From positions 27,997 to 91,996 of the forward strand of contig JAXMCQ010000023.1 in assembly GCA_046349315.1 (NCBI GenBank): a stretch of 64,000 nucleotides of DNA. Reading direction: 5' to 3'. Every line of letters starts with the position of its first letter. Position 1 is the stretch's first letter. Shown piece after piece: positions 7,876 to 16,276 of this stretch. The notes beneath the pieces are model-generated. The model was not told the DNA's origin. It saw only the letters and a program-made list of their open reading frames with translations, and made no database searches. A program made the position numbers and the translations under genes. This DNA comes from JAEUMG01 sp046349315 (GTDB taxonomy: Bacteria; Pseudomonadota; Alphaproteobacteria; Rhizobiales; Aestuariivirgaceae).

Positions 7876-8779
7876 CCGATTTCGAAGCCTGCCTGACATA
7901 GACGAGGAGCGCGATCATCACGATCGCCATCAACGAGATCGAGAGTGCCGCACCCAAAGGCCAGTTGCGGCCCTGGCCGAATTGCAGATCGATGAGATTG
8001 CCGAGCATCATGTTCTTGCCGCCACCCAGGACGCGCGGCGTCACATAGGCGCCGAGGGACGGAATGAAGACGAGGATCGAACCGGCAATGATACCGGGCT
8101 TGACGAGCGGAATGATGATGCGGCGCAAGACCTGGAAACGATTGGCATAGAGATCATAGCCCGCCTCGATCAGGCGGAAGTCAAGCTTCTCGATGCTCGC
8201 GTAGAGCGGCAATACCATCAAGGGCAAATAGACATAGAGCATGCCCATCATGATGGCAGTGTCGGTGAACATGATCTGCAGGGGCTGCTCGATAATGCCG
8301 AGCTTGATCAGTATCGTATTGACGATGCCTTCATTGCGGATGACTTCCTGGATCGCGAAGGTGCGGATCAACAGGTTGGTCCAGAAGGGAATGGTGATGA
8401 GGAAGAGCCAGAGATCGCGGGTGCGCTCCGGGCGCGTCCCAATGAAATAGGCGGTTGGAAAGCCAAAGATCAGCGCGATAACGGTCGTGGCGAAGGATAG
8501 CTTGATCGAACGCCAGAGAATGGTGACGTGGGCATCGGCGAGGGTCACCGTATCGTCGAATATGTCCCGCTCGAATAGGACGTTGAACCAGGCATCCCAC
8601 GAGAACGCCCATTTGACGCCGCCATAGTCGCCCTTCACCATGAAGGAATAGACGAGGACGATGAGCAGGGGGCCGATGCCGGCGAAGAAGATGATGAGAA
8701 GCGCGGGAGCTGAAAGAAACCACCGGTCGCGTACATCGCGGGCTTGAGCGGCTTTAGCGATTTCCTGGGCGGTCGCCAT
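7859..8779 (-). CDS. potB: Polyamine ABC transporter permease PotB-type
   Basis: A 306-residue inner-membrane permease with six predicted helices and the EAA loop EAGYDLYANRFQVLRRIIIPL. The long periplasmic segment after the first helix (WAFSWDAWFNVLFERDIFDDT) is usual for the PotB/PotH side. The start ATG follows GAGGG, and the gene begins three bases after the potA stop, so potAB are likely translationally coupled. It forms the transmembrane pore with PotC. Confidence 0.92.
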   Translation of the reverse strand: MATAQEIAKAAQARDVRDRWFLSAPALLIIFFAGIGPLLIVLVYSFMVKGDYGGVKWAFSWDAWFNVLFERDIFDDTVTLADAHVTILWRSIKLSFATTVIALIFGFPTAYFIGTRPERTRDLWLFLITIPFWTNLLIRTFAIQEVIRNEGIVNTILIKLGIIEQPLQIMFTDTAIMMGMLYVYLPLMVLPLYASIEKLDFRLIEAGYDLYANRFQVLRRIIIPLVKPGIIAGSILVFIPSLGAYVTPRVLGGGKNMMLGNLIDLQFGQGRNWPLGAALSISLMAIVMIALLVYVRQASKSDVRHG

Positions 8780-8782
8780 GGA

Positions 8783-9895
8783 TCAGTCCCTCAGGACCTG
8801 GACCGCGTCGGACTCAAACGCAATGCCGACTTTTTCGCCGACCGCGAACAAGGATTCGCTGCCGCGACTGTTCTGATGGCGAACGATGAATTCAGCACCA
8901 TTGTCGAGGGTGACGTGATAATGCGTGTCGGTGCCGAAATAGACGATGTTGGAAAGCGCGCCGCCAAGCGTTGCGGGAGCACCCTGCTTGACGACATCGG
9001 CATGTTCGGGGCGCACCACGACGGTGACTTTTCCGGATGGCTTCAAGCCTTGCGGCAGGCCCGCATCCACCGTGGCCCCGCTCGAGAGGCGGATCGTTGC
9101 CTTGTCCCCCGAAACGGAGACGGTCTCGCCCTCGAGGAAGTTGGTTTCGCCGATGAAATTGGCAACGAAGCGCTCGGCCGGGCGATCATAGATTTCGCGC
9201 GGGCTTCCGATCTGCAGGATCTTGCCCTTCGACATGACGGCGATGCGGTCCGACATGGTGAGGGCTTCTTCCTGGTCATGCGTCACGAAGATGAAGGTGA
9301 TGCCGGTCTCATGCTGCAGCCGCTTCAACTCGATCTGCATCTCTTTGCGCAATTTATAGTCGAGCGCGGATAAGGGCTCGTCGAGAAGCAGGACCTTGGG
9401 GTGTGGCGCCAAGGCGCGGGCAAGGGCGACGCGCTGCTGCTGGCCGCCGGATATCTGGCTGGTCCGCCTGTTCTTCAGCTCCTGCATCTGCACGAGCTTG
9501 AGCATCTGGTCGACGCGGGCGGCCGTCTCGGCCTTGCTCTTTCCCAGCATTTCCAGGCCGAAGCCGATGTTCTGGCCGACCGTCATATGGGGGAAAAGCG
9601 CATAGCTCTGGAACACCGTATTGACCGGGCGCTTATGCGGCGGCAACGGCGCAATATCCTGACCATAAAGGAGAATTTCGCCGTCGGTCGGGAAGTCGAA
9701 GCCGGCTATCAGCCGTAGCAATGTGGTCTTGCCGCAGCCCGATGGCCCGAGAAGCGTGAAAAATTCGTTTTCACGGATCGTGACCGATACATTGTCGAGC
9801 GCGGTTACCCGGTCCTGTGCCGCGCCCTGAAAGACCTTGGAAACATTCTTGGCCTCGATCGCCGCACGGCGCTCGGCCTTGTCCACTTCCGGCAA
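8783..9895 (-). CDS. potA: Polyamine ABC transporter ATPase
   Basis: ATPase of the PotA/CUT1-like class: Walker A GPSGCGKT, Q-loop VFQSYALFPHMT, signature ISGGQQQR (normally LSGGQ), Walker B VLLLDEPLSALD and switch His in FVTHDQEEA. A C-terminal TOBE domain (~residues 270-370) is present. It energises PotBC. The start is ambiguous: a GTG at 9910 overlaps the only strong Shine-Dalgarno (GGAGGGG), so TTG at 9895, four bases after it, is preferred. It is the first gene of the potABCD operon; 89 bases separate it from the SDR gene, also on the minus strand. Confidence 0.92.
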   Translation of the reverse strand: MPEVDKAERRAAIEAKNVSKVFQGAAQDRVTALDNVSVTIRENEFFTLLGPSGCGKTTLLRLIAGFDFPTDGEILLYGQDIAPLPPHKRPVNTVFQSYALFPHMTVGQNIGFGLEMLGKSKAETAARVDQMLKLVQMQELKNRRTSQISGGQQQRVALARALAPHPKVLLLDEPLSALDYKLRKEMQIELKRLQHETGITFIFVTHDQEEALTMSDRIAVMSKGKILQIGSPREIYDRPAERFVANFIGETNFLEGETVSVSGDKATIRLSSGATVDAGLPQGLKPSGKVTVVVRPEHADVVKQGAPATLGGALSNIVYFGTDTHYHVTLDNGAEFIVRHQNSRGSESLFAVGEKVGIAFESDAVQVLRD

Positions 9896-9984
9896 GCCAC
9901 CCCTCCACACGTCTCTTTAGCGGACGCTCAAAGACATATCCTATGGGGAGAAAAGCGTTTTGCCAACCGGACTCGTAAACTGCG

Positions 9985-10728
9985 TCACAGTGACCAGCCG
10001 CCATCGATGATGAAGGTCTGGCCGGTGACAAAGGCGGCCTCGTCGCTGGCGAGATAAACGACAAGCTGGGCGATCTCTTCAGGTTGGGCCATGCGGCCCA
10101 TCGGCTGGCGCGCGGTGAAGGCGGCCTTGGCCTTCTCGTAATCGCCCTGGGCCTTGAGGCGGTCGGTGAGCGAGGGGGTATCGACGGTGCCGGGGCAGAC
10201 GGCATTGAAGCGCACGCCCTTGGTGGTGAAATCAGCCGCCAAGGCCTTTGTCATGCCGATGACGGCTGCCTTGGTGGCGCCATAGACGAAGCGGTTAGGC
10301 ACGCCTTTGATCGATGAGGCGGCGGATGACATGTTGACGATCGAACCCTTGCCTGCCTCGAGCATTGCCGGGAGATAGGCCTTGATCATGTGGAAATGGG
10401 CCTTGACGTTGAGGTCGAAGGAAAAATCCCAGGACTTGTCGTCGCAATCCATGATCGTGCCGGCATGAACGAAGCCGGAGCAGTTGAAAATGATATCGAG
10501 CGGGCCGGTGCGGCGTTGGGCGGCGGCGATATCGTCAGTCTTCAGAACGTCGAGCCTGAAGGCATCGATATTAGGGTCGGTTTTTGCCAGTTCGCCGAGC
10601 AAATCTTCGCGGATATCGGTGGCGTAGACTTTGGCACCTTCCTTGGCCATGGCGAGTGCGGTCGCGCGTCCGATACCTTGCGCGGCCGATGTCACGATTG
10701 CGGTCTTGCCTTTGAGCCTGTCGGCCAT
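9985..10728 (-). CDS. SDR dehydrogenase, DHRS6/BDH2-like
   Basis: A 247-residue short-chain dehydrogenase. The nucleotide-binding motif is TSAAQGIG, followed by the acidic residue of YATDIRE that predicts NAD preference, an N-S-Y-K active site (NMSSAASSIKG, then VYGATKAAVIGMTK) and the tail FIIDGGWSL. Several stretches (FNCSGFVHAGTIMDCDDKSW, CPGTVDTPSLTDRL) closely resemble DHRS6/BDH2 from memory; that family has been linked to 3-hydroxybutyrate and 4-oxoproline. The ATG at 10728 is preferred over an upstream GTG that overlaps the Shine-Dalgarno sequence. It lies upstream of potA on the same strand, so a role in oxidising a product of the imported compound is plausible. Confidence 0.88.
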   Translation of the reverse strand: MADRLKGKTAIVTSAAQGIGRATALAMAKEGAKVYATDIREDLLGELAKTDPNIDAFRLDVLKTDDIAAAQRRTGPLDIIFNCSGFVHAGTIMDCDDKSWDFSFDLNVKAHFHMIKAYLPAMLEAGKGSIVNMSSAASSIKGVPNRFVYGATKAAVIGMTKALAADFTTKGVRFNAVCPGTVDTPSLTDRLKAQGDYEKAKAAFTARQPMGRMAQPEEIAQLVVYLASDEAAFVTGQTFIIDGGWSL

Positions 10729-10794
10729 GGACTTCACACTCCCGGTCAGTCAATCTTCCGGCGCCTGCCTAGCGCCTCACGCCGAGACTTGTCC

Positions 10795-12228
10795 ATGACC
10801 AATGATGAATTGTGTTACCTCAATGCCCGCGACGCGCTGGCGCTGTTTTCGGAGCGGAAAGTCTCGCCCGTCGATCTCATGAAGGCGGTGATCGCGCGGG
10901 CCGAAAAGGTGCAAGGCGAGATCAATTGCTTTGCCGACCGCTATTTCGAGGAGGCCTTGAAGCAGGCCAAGAAGGCCGAAGACCGGTTTGCCAGGACCCG
11001 CAAGCCGCGCGCGCTCGAAGGCCTGCCATTGGCCATCAAGGACGCGCAGCGGGTCAAGGGCAAGCGCACGACGCATGGCTCGATCATCTTCGAGAACAAT
11101 GTCGATGATCATTCCGATCCGATGATCGAAAGATTGACCAAGGCCGGCGCCATCATTTTCGCGCGTACCACGACTCCGGAATTCTGCCTGTCGGGCGTGT
11201 GCCGCACGCGATTGTGGGGCAATACGCTCAATCCATGGAACCGCGAATATGGGCCGGGCGGGTCATCGGGCGGTTCGGGTGCGGCGCTCGCAGCAGGTGC
11301 TGCAACGCTTGCGACGGGAACCGATATTGGCGGGTCGATCCGCATTCCGGCATCGGCCTGCGGCATTGTCGGCTTCAAGCCGCCGCATGGGCGCAACCCG
11401 GATGGGCCACCGGCCAATTTCGACCGCTTCAATCATTGCGGGCCGATGACGCGCAGCGTGGGCGATGCGGCACTGATGCAGAATGTGACGTCCGGCCCGC
11501 ATGAGCTCGATCACGATTCGCTCAGGGCACGGGTGCGCTTGCCATTCGCGGCGGAGACAATCAAAGGGTGGAAGATCGCCTATTCGACGGATTTCGGCTA
11601 TGTGCCGGTCGATGCGGATGTGCGGCGCAATCTGCTTGCCGCACTCGATGTCTTCAAGTCGCTCGGCTGCGACGTCGAAGAAGTCGAACTCGGCTGGACG
11701 CGCGAGGTCGATGACCTCGTCATGCATTGGTACAACACCATGAATTTCGGCCGCCAGACCGTGTGGTGGAAGAAAACCCATGCCGATGTGATGACCGACT
11801 ACGCGCTCAAGATGGCGGAGGCGATCGAAAGGAATACGGGCATCGATGACGTGCACAAGACCTGGGAGATCATCCACAAGATGTATCAAACGCTCGGGCC
11901 GGTCCTCGCACGTCACGATGTCTTCATCTCACCGACACTCAACCTGCCGGCGGTAAAGGCCGATCACGATCCATGGGATCAAGATTTCCGCATTAATGGG
12001 GAGCGCGTCGATCCCGAATATGGATGGGTCATGACGCACCAGTTCAACATGCTGCATAATTGCCCGGTCCTGGCGGTGCCGTCGGGCTTCGCATCAACCG
12101 GCGTTCCGACCGGAATCCAGATCGTCGGCAAAACCTGGGATGATGTTTCAGTGTTCCGCGCCGGACTTGCCTATGAGAAGGCGGTCGGCGGCTGGTATCG
12201 GGAATCGTCGACGCGCCCGAAGCTTTAA
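10795..12228 (+). CDS. Amidase signature family hydrolase (paralogue 2)
   Basis: A 477-residue amidase-signature enzyme with Lys in GLPLAIKDAQ, GGSSGGSG, and nucleophile Ser in DIGGSIRIPAS. It is strikingly like the amidase at 2690-4120, sharing an N-terminus of the form MTNDELCYLNARDAL, SPVDLMKAVIARAE, and the C-terminal GVPTGIQIVGKTWDD. The open frame extends upstream to 10390, but the paralogue alignment fixes the start at 10795. It runs towards aguB and their ends overlap by four bases. It is the only plus-strand gene in the island, divergent from the SDR gene, so the short interval 10729-10794 likely carries two promoters. The substrate is unknown. Confidence 0.9.
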   Translation: MTNDELCYLNARDALALFSERKVSPVDLMKAVIARAEKVQGEINCFADRYFEEALKQAKKAEDRFARTRKPRALEGLPLAIKDAQRVKGKRTTHGSIIFENNVDDHSDPMIERLTKAGAIIFARTTTPEFCLSGVCRTRLWGNTLNPWNREYGPGGSSGGSGAALAAGAATLATGTDIGGSIRIPASACGIVGFKPPHGRNPDGPPANFDRFNHCGPMTRSVGDAALMQNVTSGPHELDHDSLRARVRLPFAAETIKGWKIAYSTDFGYVPVDADVRRNLLAALDVFKSLGCDVEEVELGWTREVDDLVMHWYNTMNFGRQTVWWKKTHADVMTDYALKMAEAIERNTGIDDVHKTWEIIHKMYQTLGPVLARHDVFISPTLNLPAVKADHDPWDQDFRINGERVDPEYGWVMTHQFNMLHNCPVLAVPSGFASTGVPTGIQIVGKTWDDVSVFRAGLAYEKAVGGWYRESSTRPKL

Positions 12229-13112
12229 CTCGCGGCGTGACGGGTGCGGCCGTCGATGGTCATCAGTGCGCCATAGAGTTCAGGCCGGCGGTCGCGGAAC
12301 ACGCCCCAGGTCCGGCGCAATTCGCCGATCGCATCGAGATCGAACCTCTGCAATCTGACGCCTTCCTCGGTGCGGCTCATTTCGACGAGTTTCTCGCCCT
12401 GGTAATCGGCAATGAAGGAGCGACCGTAGAAAATATCGTGACGCCCGTCGGGTGCTGTCTCCTTGCCGACGCGGTTCGAGGCGGCGAGCGGCATGATGTT
12501 AGCCGCGGCGTGGCCGCGCATCGTGTTCTGCCAATGCGTGCTTGAATCATAATCGGGGTTTGGCGGCTCGGAGCCAATCGCGGTCGGATAGAGCAAGAGT
12601 TCGGCACCCTGGAGCGCCATGGCACGGGCGCATTCGGGAAACCATTGGTCCCAGCAAATGCCAAGGCCGATACGGCCCGCGGCCGTGTCCCAGACCTTGA
12701 AGCCGGTATCGCCGGGCGAGAAGTAAAATTTCTCCTGATAGCCGCGGCCATCGGGAATATGGGACTTCCTATAGATGCCAAGCTGGCTGCCATCTGCATC
12801 GACCATCACAACGGTGTTGTAATGGGCATTGCCGGCGCGCTCGAAGACACTGATGGGCAGCACCACACCGAGCTCTTTGGCCAGCGCAGTGAAGCGCGCG
12901 ACCGTCGGATGGCGGTCGAGTTCATGCGCGTTGGCGAAGAAGCGCGTATGCTGCTCGATGCAGAAATAATCGCCGTCAAAAAGCTCCTGAAGCAGCACGA
13001 GACCGGCGCCCTGCTTCGCGGCATCACGCGCCAGCGCTTCGGCCTTGTCGCAATTCTTCGCCCAGTCATTGGCGGAGGCCATCTGGGTGATGGCGAGGTT
13101 CAATTCACGCAT
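12225..13112 (-). CDS. aguB: N-carbamoylputrescine amidase
   Basis: A 295-residue nitrilase-superfamily enzyme that converts N-carbamoylputrescine to putrescine, CO2 and ammonia. The Glu-Lys-Cys triad appears as LLQELFDGDYF, YRKSHIPDG and GICWDQWFPE; these stretches are characteristic of AguB. Further family marks are TAIGSEPPNPDYDSSTHW and FRDRRPELYG. The start at 13112 (MRELNLAITQMA) is set by the family N-terminus and lies one base after the upstream stop. It is last in the minus-strand run aphA - amine dehydrogenase - aguB. No agmatine deiminase (aguA) lies nearby, so the carbamoylated substrate must come from elsewhere or from import. Confidence 0.92.
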   Translation of the reverse strand: MRELNLAITQMASANDWAKNCDKAEALARDAAKQGAGLVLLQELFDGDYFCIEQHTRFFANAHELDRHPTVARFTALAKELGVVLPISVFERAGNAHYNTVVMVDADGSQLGIYRKSHIPDGRGYQEKFYFSPGDTGFKVWDTAAGRIGLGICWDQWFPECARAMALQGAELLLYPTAIGSEPPNPDYDSSTHWQNTMRGHAAANIMPLAASNRVGKETAPDGRHDIFYGRSFIADYQGEKLVEMSRTEEGVRLQRFDLDAIGELRRTWGVFRDRRPELYGALMTIDGRTRHAAS

Positions 13113-13113
13113 G

Positions 13114-15180
13114 TCAGGTCTCCATTGCCGCCAGCACGCGCTTGAACGGCACGCCGTCCTCCGGCGGGGGTGTTTCGAGTTCTTCGGCGTAGCGGTGCCC
13201 GGCATAAGTCGCCCAGGCAATCGCCGCGGGTGCCTGGGCATCGCCGAAGACCTTCACGGATTCAATGCCATGGTCCATCCATGAGTCTTCCACGGCCTTG
13301 AGGCCGCGATGGAGTTCGTCATTGGGGAGGCGCGCGGTGACCAGGAGGACGGCATCGCAGCCGATCTCTGTCTCGCGACCGGTATAGGTGCAGGCTTCGA
13401 TCACCGATGACGCACCGATGCGCGACAATGCACGCGTCACGTGAACATCGACGCCGAGTTCGAGAACCCGCGCCTGGATGAATGGCTGGTCGAGCGTCAT
13501 CGTGCTCCAGTCGGACACCTTGTTGGCGGGCGTCAAGAAGGTGACGCGATTGCCATTGCGGACGAGAAGCTCGGCCATGACCCCGGCCAGGTAATAATGA
13601 TCGTCGTCATAGACGACGACATGGCCGGTCGGGAGCTTGCCGTTCATGATATGGTCCGGCGTGAAGACCGGCATGGCCTGGTCCATCGCAATCGGCAGCA
13701 AATGATAGCGGGCGACGCCATCGCGCCGCCAGGTCGCGCCTGTTGCCAGGCCGATATGTTCGAAGCCGAATTCGAGAATATCGGCGGCGGTCAATTGCGA
13801 GTCGCGATAGACCGTTACGTTCGGCATCTTGGCGATCTGCCCTTGGCGATAATCGCGCACGCGCGCCCAGGCGGAAAGGCCGGGCAAGCGCGATTCACGC
13901 GTAACACGGCCGCCAAGATCAGTGCTGGCCTCGGCGAGTGCGACTTCATAGCCGCGCAAGCCGGCGCGATGCGCCGCCGACAGACCTGCTGGACCGGCGC
14001 CGACGATCAATACTTTCTTTTCCGATGTGCGCGGCCTCATGCGTTCGGGATGCCAGCCTTTGCGCCATTCCTCCATGAACGAGGAATTCTGCGTGCAGCG
14101 CGACAGCGACTGCGTGAAATCGCCGGAAATGCAGATATTGCAGCCGATGCATTCGCGGATGTCGTCGAGGCGGCCTTCCTCGATCTTTTTCGGCAGGAAG
14201 GGATCGGCGATCGAGGGCCGCGCCGCGCCGACGAAATCGAGAATGCCCTGCTTCACCTGGCGCACCATCAGATCGGGCGAGGTGAAACGTCCGACGCCGA
14301 CGACAGGCTTGGGGGTCAGTGTCTTCAAGCCGGTGATGAGATCCTCCTGCGCGGCTTCCGGCTTGAAGCGCGACGTGCCCGAGCAATTCTCCCAATTGCC
14401 GTGCGCGAAATCCCAAAGATCCGGCAGGTCGGCATGCATGGCGACAAGATCGCGCAGTTCGGCATTGGTGAAGCCCGCGGGGCCTGCCATTTCATCGAGC
14501 GCCAATCGGATGGTGATGCCGCAGCGATCGCCGATTTCGTCCTTGGCGTCGGAAAGGATCTCGCGCATCAATCGCGCGCGGTTCTCAAGGGAGCCGCCAT
14601 ATTCGTCAGTGCGCTGATTGGTCCTGGGGCTCAAGAAGTGCTGGATGATGCCGAAGCCATGGGCGGCATAAAGGCAGATGAGATCATAATCGGCGGCCCT
14701 GGCGCGGCGAAAGGCGGCGCGATGCCAGAGGCGCAATTGCCTGATGTCGTCCTTGTCCATGGCGCGCGCCTGGACCGGATCGCTCGAGAAGGTGAGAATC
14801 GGCAAGGGCGAAGGTGCGAGCGGCACTTCCTTGGTATAGAGATTGGGGCTGTTGACGCCGGCATGGACGAGTTCGATGCCGGCCAGCGCGCCATAATCGT
14901 GGATAGCATCGGCCATTTTCGCGAGGACCGGAATGTCGGCATCGCTCCAATTGCGCAGTTCGATATAGGGCGTGATGTCGGACGAAGGGTGGACGTCGGC
15001 CTGTTCGGTGAAGATGACTCCCCAGCCGCCCTCCGCCTTTACGCGGCGCATCTCGGTGACGGCGGAGGCATCGCGATAGCCGCCGCCGTTGCAGTGCGGC
15101 ACCTGGTAGAAACGATTCTTGGCGGTGACCGGCCCGATCTTCACCGGCTCGAACAAAATATCGTAGCGTGCATCACGCAT
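13114..15180 (-). CDS. Cysteinyl-FMN amine dehydrogenase (TMADH/DMADH/histamine dehydrogenase-like)
   Basis: A 688-residue iron-sulfur flavoprotein: an FMN-binding TIM barrel (~1-380), a 4Fe-4S cluster (Cys344, Cys347, Cys350, Cys362) and an FAD/NAD-like domain pair beginning at VLIVGAGPAGLSAAHRA (~390-690). Cys30 in FYQVPHC matches the residue that covalently binds FMN in trimethylamine dehydrogenase (TMADH). Compared from memory with TMADH, Tyr171 and His174 are kept, Trp263 is kept, Tyr60 is Gln60, Trp355 is Asp354, and catalytic Asp267 is Cys266. Gln and Asp at those places recall histamine dehydrogenase, so the substrate is probably not trimethylamine. Such enzymes oxidatively cleave a C-N bond and pass electrons to ETF. 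The gene overlaps aphA by eight bases and abuts aguB. Confidence 0.88.
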   Translation of the reverse strand: MRDARYDILFEPVKIGPVTAKNRFYQVPHCNGGGYRDASAVTEMRRVKAEGGWGVIFTEQADVHPSSDITPYIELRNWSDADIPVLAKMADAIHDYGALAGIELVHAGVNSPNLYTKEVPLAPSPLPILTFSSDPVQARAMDKDDIRQLRLWHRAAFRRARAADYDLICLYAAHGFGIIQHFLSPRTNQRTDEYGGSLENRARLMREILSDAKDEIGDRCGITIRLALDEMAGPAGFTNAELRDLVAMHADLPDLWDFAHGNWENCSGTSRFKPEAAQEDLITGLKTLTPKPVVGVGRFTSPDLMVRQVKQGILDFVGAARPSIADPFLPKKIEEGRLDDIRECIGCNICISGDFTQSLSRCTQNSSFMEEWRKGWHPERMRPRTSEKKVLIVGAGPAGLSAAHRAGLRGYEVALAEASTDLGGRVTRESRLPGLSAWARVRDYRQGQIAKMPNVTVYRDSQLTAADILEFGFEHIGLATGATWRRDGVARYHLLPIAMDQAMPVFTPDHIMNGKLPTGHVVVYDDDHYYLAGVMAELLVRNGNRVTFLTPANKVSDWSTMTLDQPFIQARVLELGVDVHVTRALSRIGASSVIEACTYTGRETEIGCDAVLLVTARLPNDELHRGLKAVEDSWMDHGIESVKVFGDAQAPAAIAWATYAGHRYAEELETPPPEDGVPFKRVLAAMET

Positions 15181-16201
15181 CGAGGAAGCCTTCGAGCACG
15201 TTCACTGTGTTGATGCCGATGGCCTCGACCGCATAGCCGCCTTCCATGACGAACAAGGTCGGGAGCTTGAGCTTGGCGATGCGTCCGCCATAAGTCTTGA
15301 AGTCGGGCGAAGTGAGCTTGAAGGTGCTGATCGGATCGTCCTTATAGGTATCGACGCCGAGCGAGACCACCAGCGCATCAGGCGAGAAGCGCTTGATCTT
15401 CTTGCAGGCGTCTTCAAGCGCCTTGCCCCACAGATCGTAAGCGGTGAGCGGCGGCATCGGATAATTGACGTTGAAGCCTTCACCCTTGCCTTTTCCCTTC
15501 TCGTCCTTGAAGCCGAGAAAGTATGGGAACGTGTCTTCCGGCTGGCCGTGCAGCGAACAGAACAGCACGTCGTCGCGGGCGTAGAAAACATCCTGGGTGC
15601 CATTGCCATGGTGGAAATCGACATCGAGTATCGCCACGCGCGCCGCTCCGGAATCGCGAAAGGCCTGGGCGGCGATCGCCGCATTGTTGAGGAAGCAATA
15701 GCCGCCATACATGTCGTGATGGGCATGATGGCCGGGCGGGCGGCACAGTGCGAAGGCGGAACGCTCGCCATCGGCGATGAGTTTCTGCGCGGTAAGCGCG
15801 GTTGCAGCAGAGGCGCGGGCGGCATCCCAGGTGCCGGCGGTAATGGCGGTTTCCATCGAGAGACAATAATAGCCGGCCTTGCCGTCGATACTCCTCGGGC
15901 AACGCTGCTGCATGCCGCGCGCGGCATAGCCGGTCGGGATGATCTCGCCGCGGTAGCCGGCCTTGGACCATTCCGTCCAGGCATTTTCCAGGAACACTAA
16001 GAAATCGCGATCATGCACCTTGCGCACCGGGGCCATGTCGAGTTTGCCGGGCGCGACGAAATCGTCCATCTTCCGCTTCTTCAATTCGCGCAGGATATAT
16101 TCGACGCGCGAGGGGCGCTCGAAGGGCGTTACGAATTCGCCGCCAAAGAGTTCGCCTTGCGGAAAATGCAGGCGATGGTCATCGGTATAAACGGTCTTCA
16201 T
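15173..16201 (-). CDS. aphA: Acetylpolyamine amidohydrolase (histone deacetylase superfamily)
   Basis: A 342-residue zinc deacetylase that removes acetyl from acetylated polyamines. The start MKTVYTDDHRLHFPQGELFG and the segments GYYCLSMETAITAGTWDAA and SLGVDTYKDDPISTFKLTSP match the Mycoplana ramosa enzyme closely. Zinc and catalytic residues are seen in RPPGHHAHHDMYGGYCF (tandem His), DVDFHHGNGTQ and GVDTYKDD. The start at 16201 follows a run of six G. It lies 75 bases downstream of hutH on the same strand and is translationally coupled to the amine dehydrogenase, suggesting a deacetylate-then-oxidise order. Confidence 0.92.
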   Translation of the reverse strand: MKTVYTDDHRLHFPQGELFGGEFVTPFERPSRVEYILRELKKRKMDDFVAPGKLDMAPVRKVHDRDFLVFLENAWTEWSKAGYRGEIIPTGYAARGMQQRCPRSIDGKAGYYCLSMETAITAGTWDAARASAATALTAQKLIADGERSAFALCRPPGHHAHHDMYGGYCFLNNAAIAAQAFRDSGAARVAILDVDFHHGNGTQDVFYARDDVLFCSLHGQPEDTFPYFLGFKDEKGKGKGEGFNVNYPMPPLTAYDLWGKALEDACKKIKRFSPDALVVSLGVDTYKDDPISTFKLTSPDFKTYGGRIAKLKLPTLFVMEGGYAVEAIGINTVNVLEGFLDA

Positions 16202-16242
16202 GGAGCCCCCCAAAAGTCGAGGGCCGGAACTCTGTCAGAGAT

Positions 16243-16259
16243 TTAGAAACGATTCAAAT
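16243..16259. promoter_or_regulatory. Putative regulator site with GAA-N4-TTC core
   Basis: In the 75-base gap upstream of aphA the minus strand reads ATTTGAATCGTTTCTAA. The mgdA upstream region at 56750-56766 reads ATTTGAACCATTTCTAG on the same strand, 14 of 17 identical. The shared GAA-N4-TTC core and the position just before operons for amine breakdown suggest a common regulator; no regulator is identified. Confidence 0.35.
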
Positions 16260-16276
16260 GCGCGGCGGCCTATCGG

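Noticed and set aside
7866..7899. Longest possible N-terminus for potC starting at 7899
   Set aside because: No Shine-Dalgarno sequence, and it would need a 41-base overlap with potB; the shorter starts at 7875 or 7866 fit the family better, though this is not decisive.
10390..10794. Upstream in-frame extension of the second amidase
   Set aside because: The extension overlaps the SDR gene antisense and the paralogous amidase starts at the equivalent of 10795.
13441..15213. A 590-codon plus-strand open frame
   Set aside because: It is antisense to the amine dehydrogenase gene, which has clear motifs and couplings; no ribosome site or domain supports the plus-strand frame.
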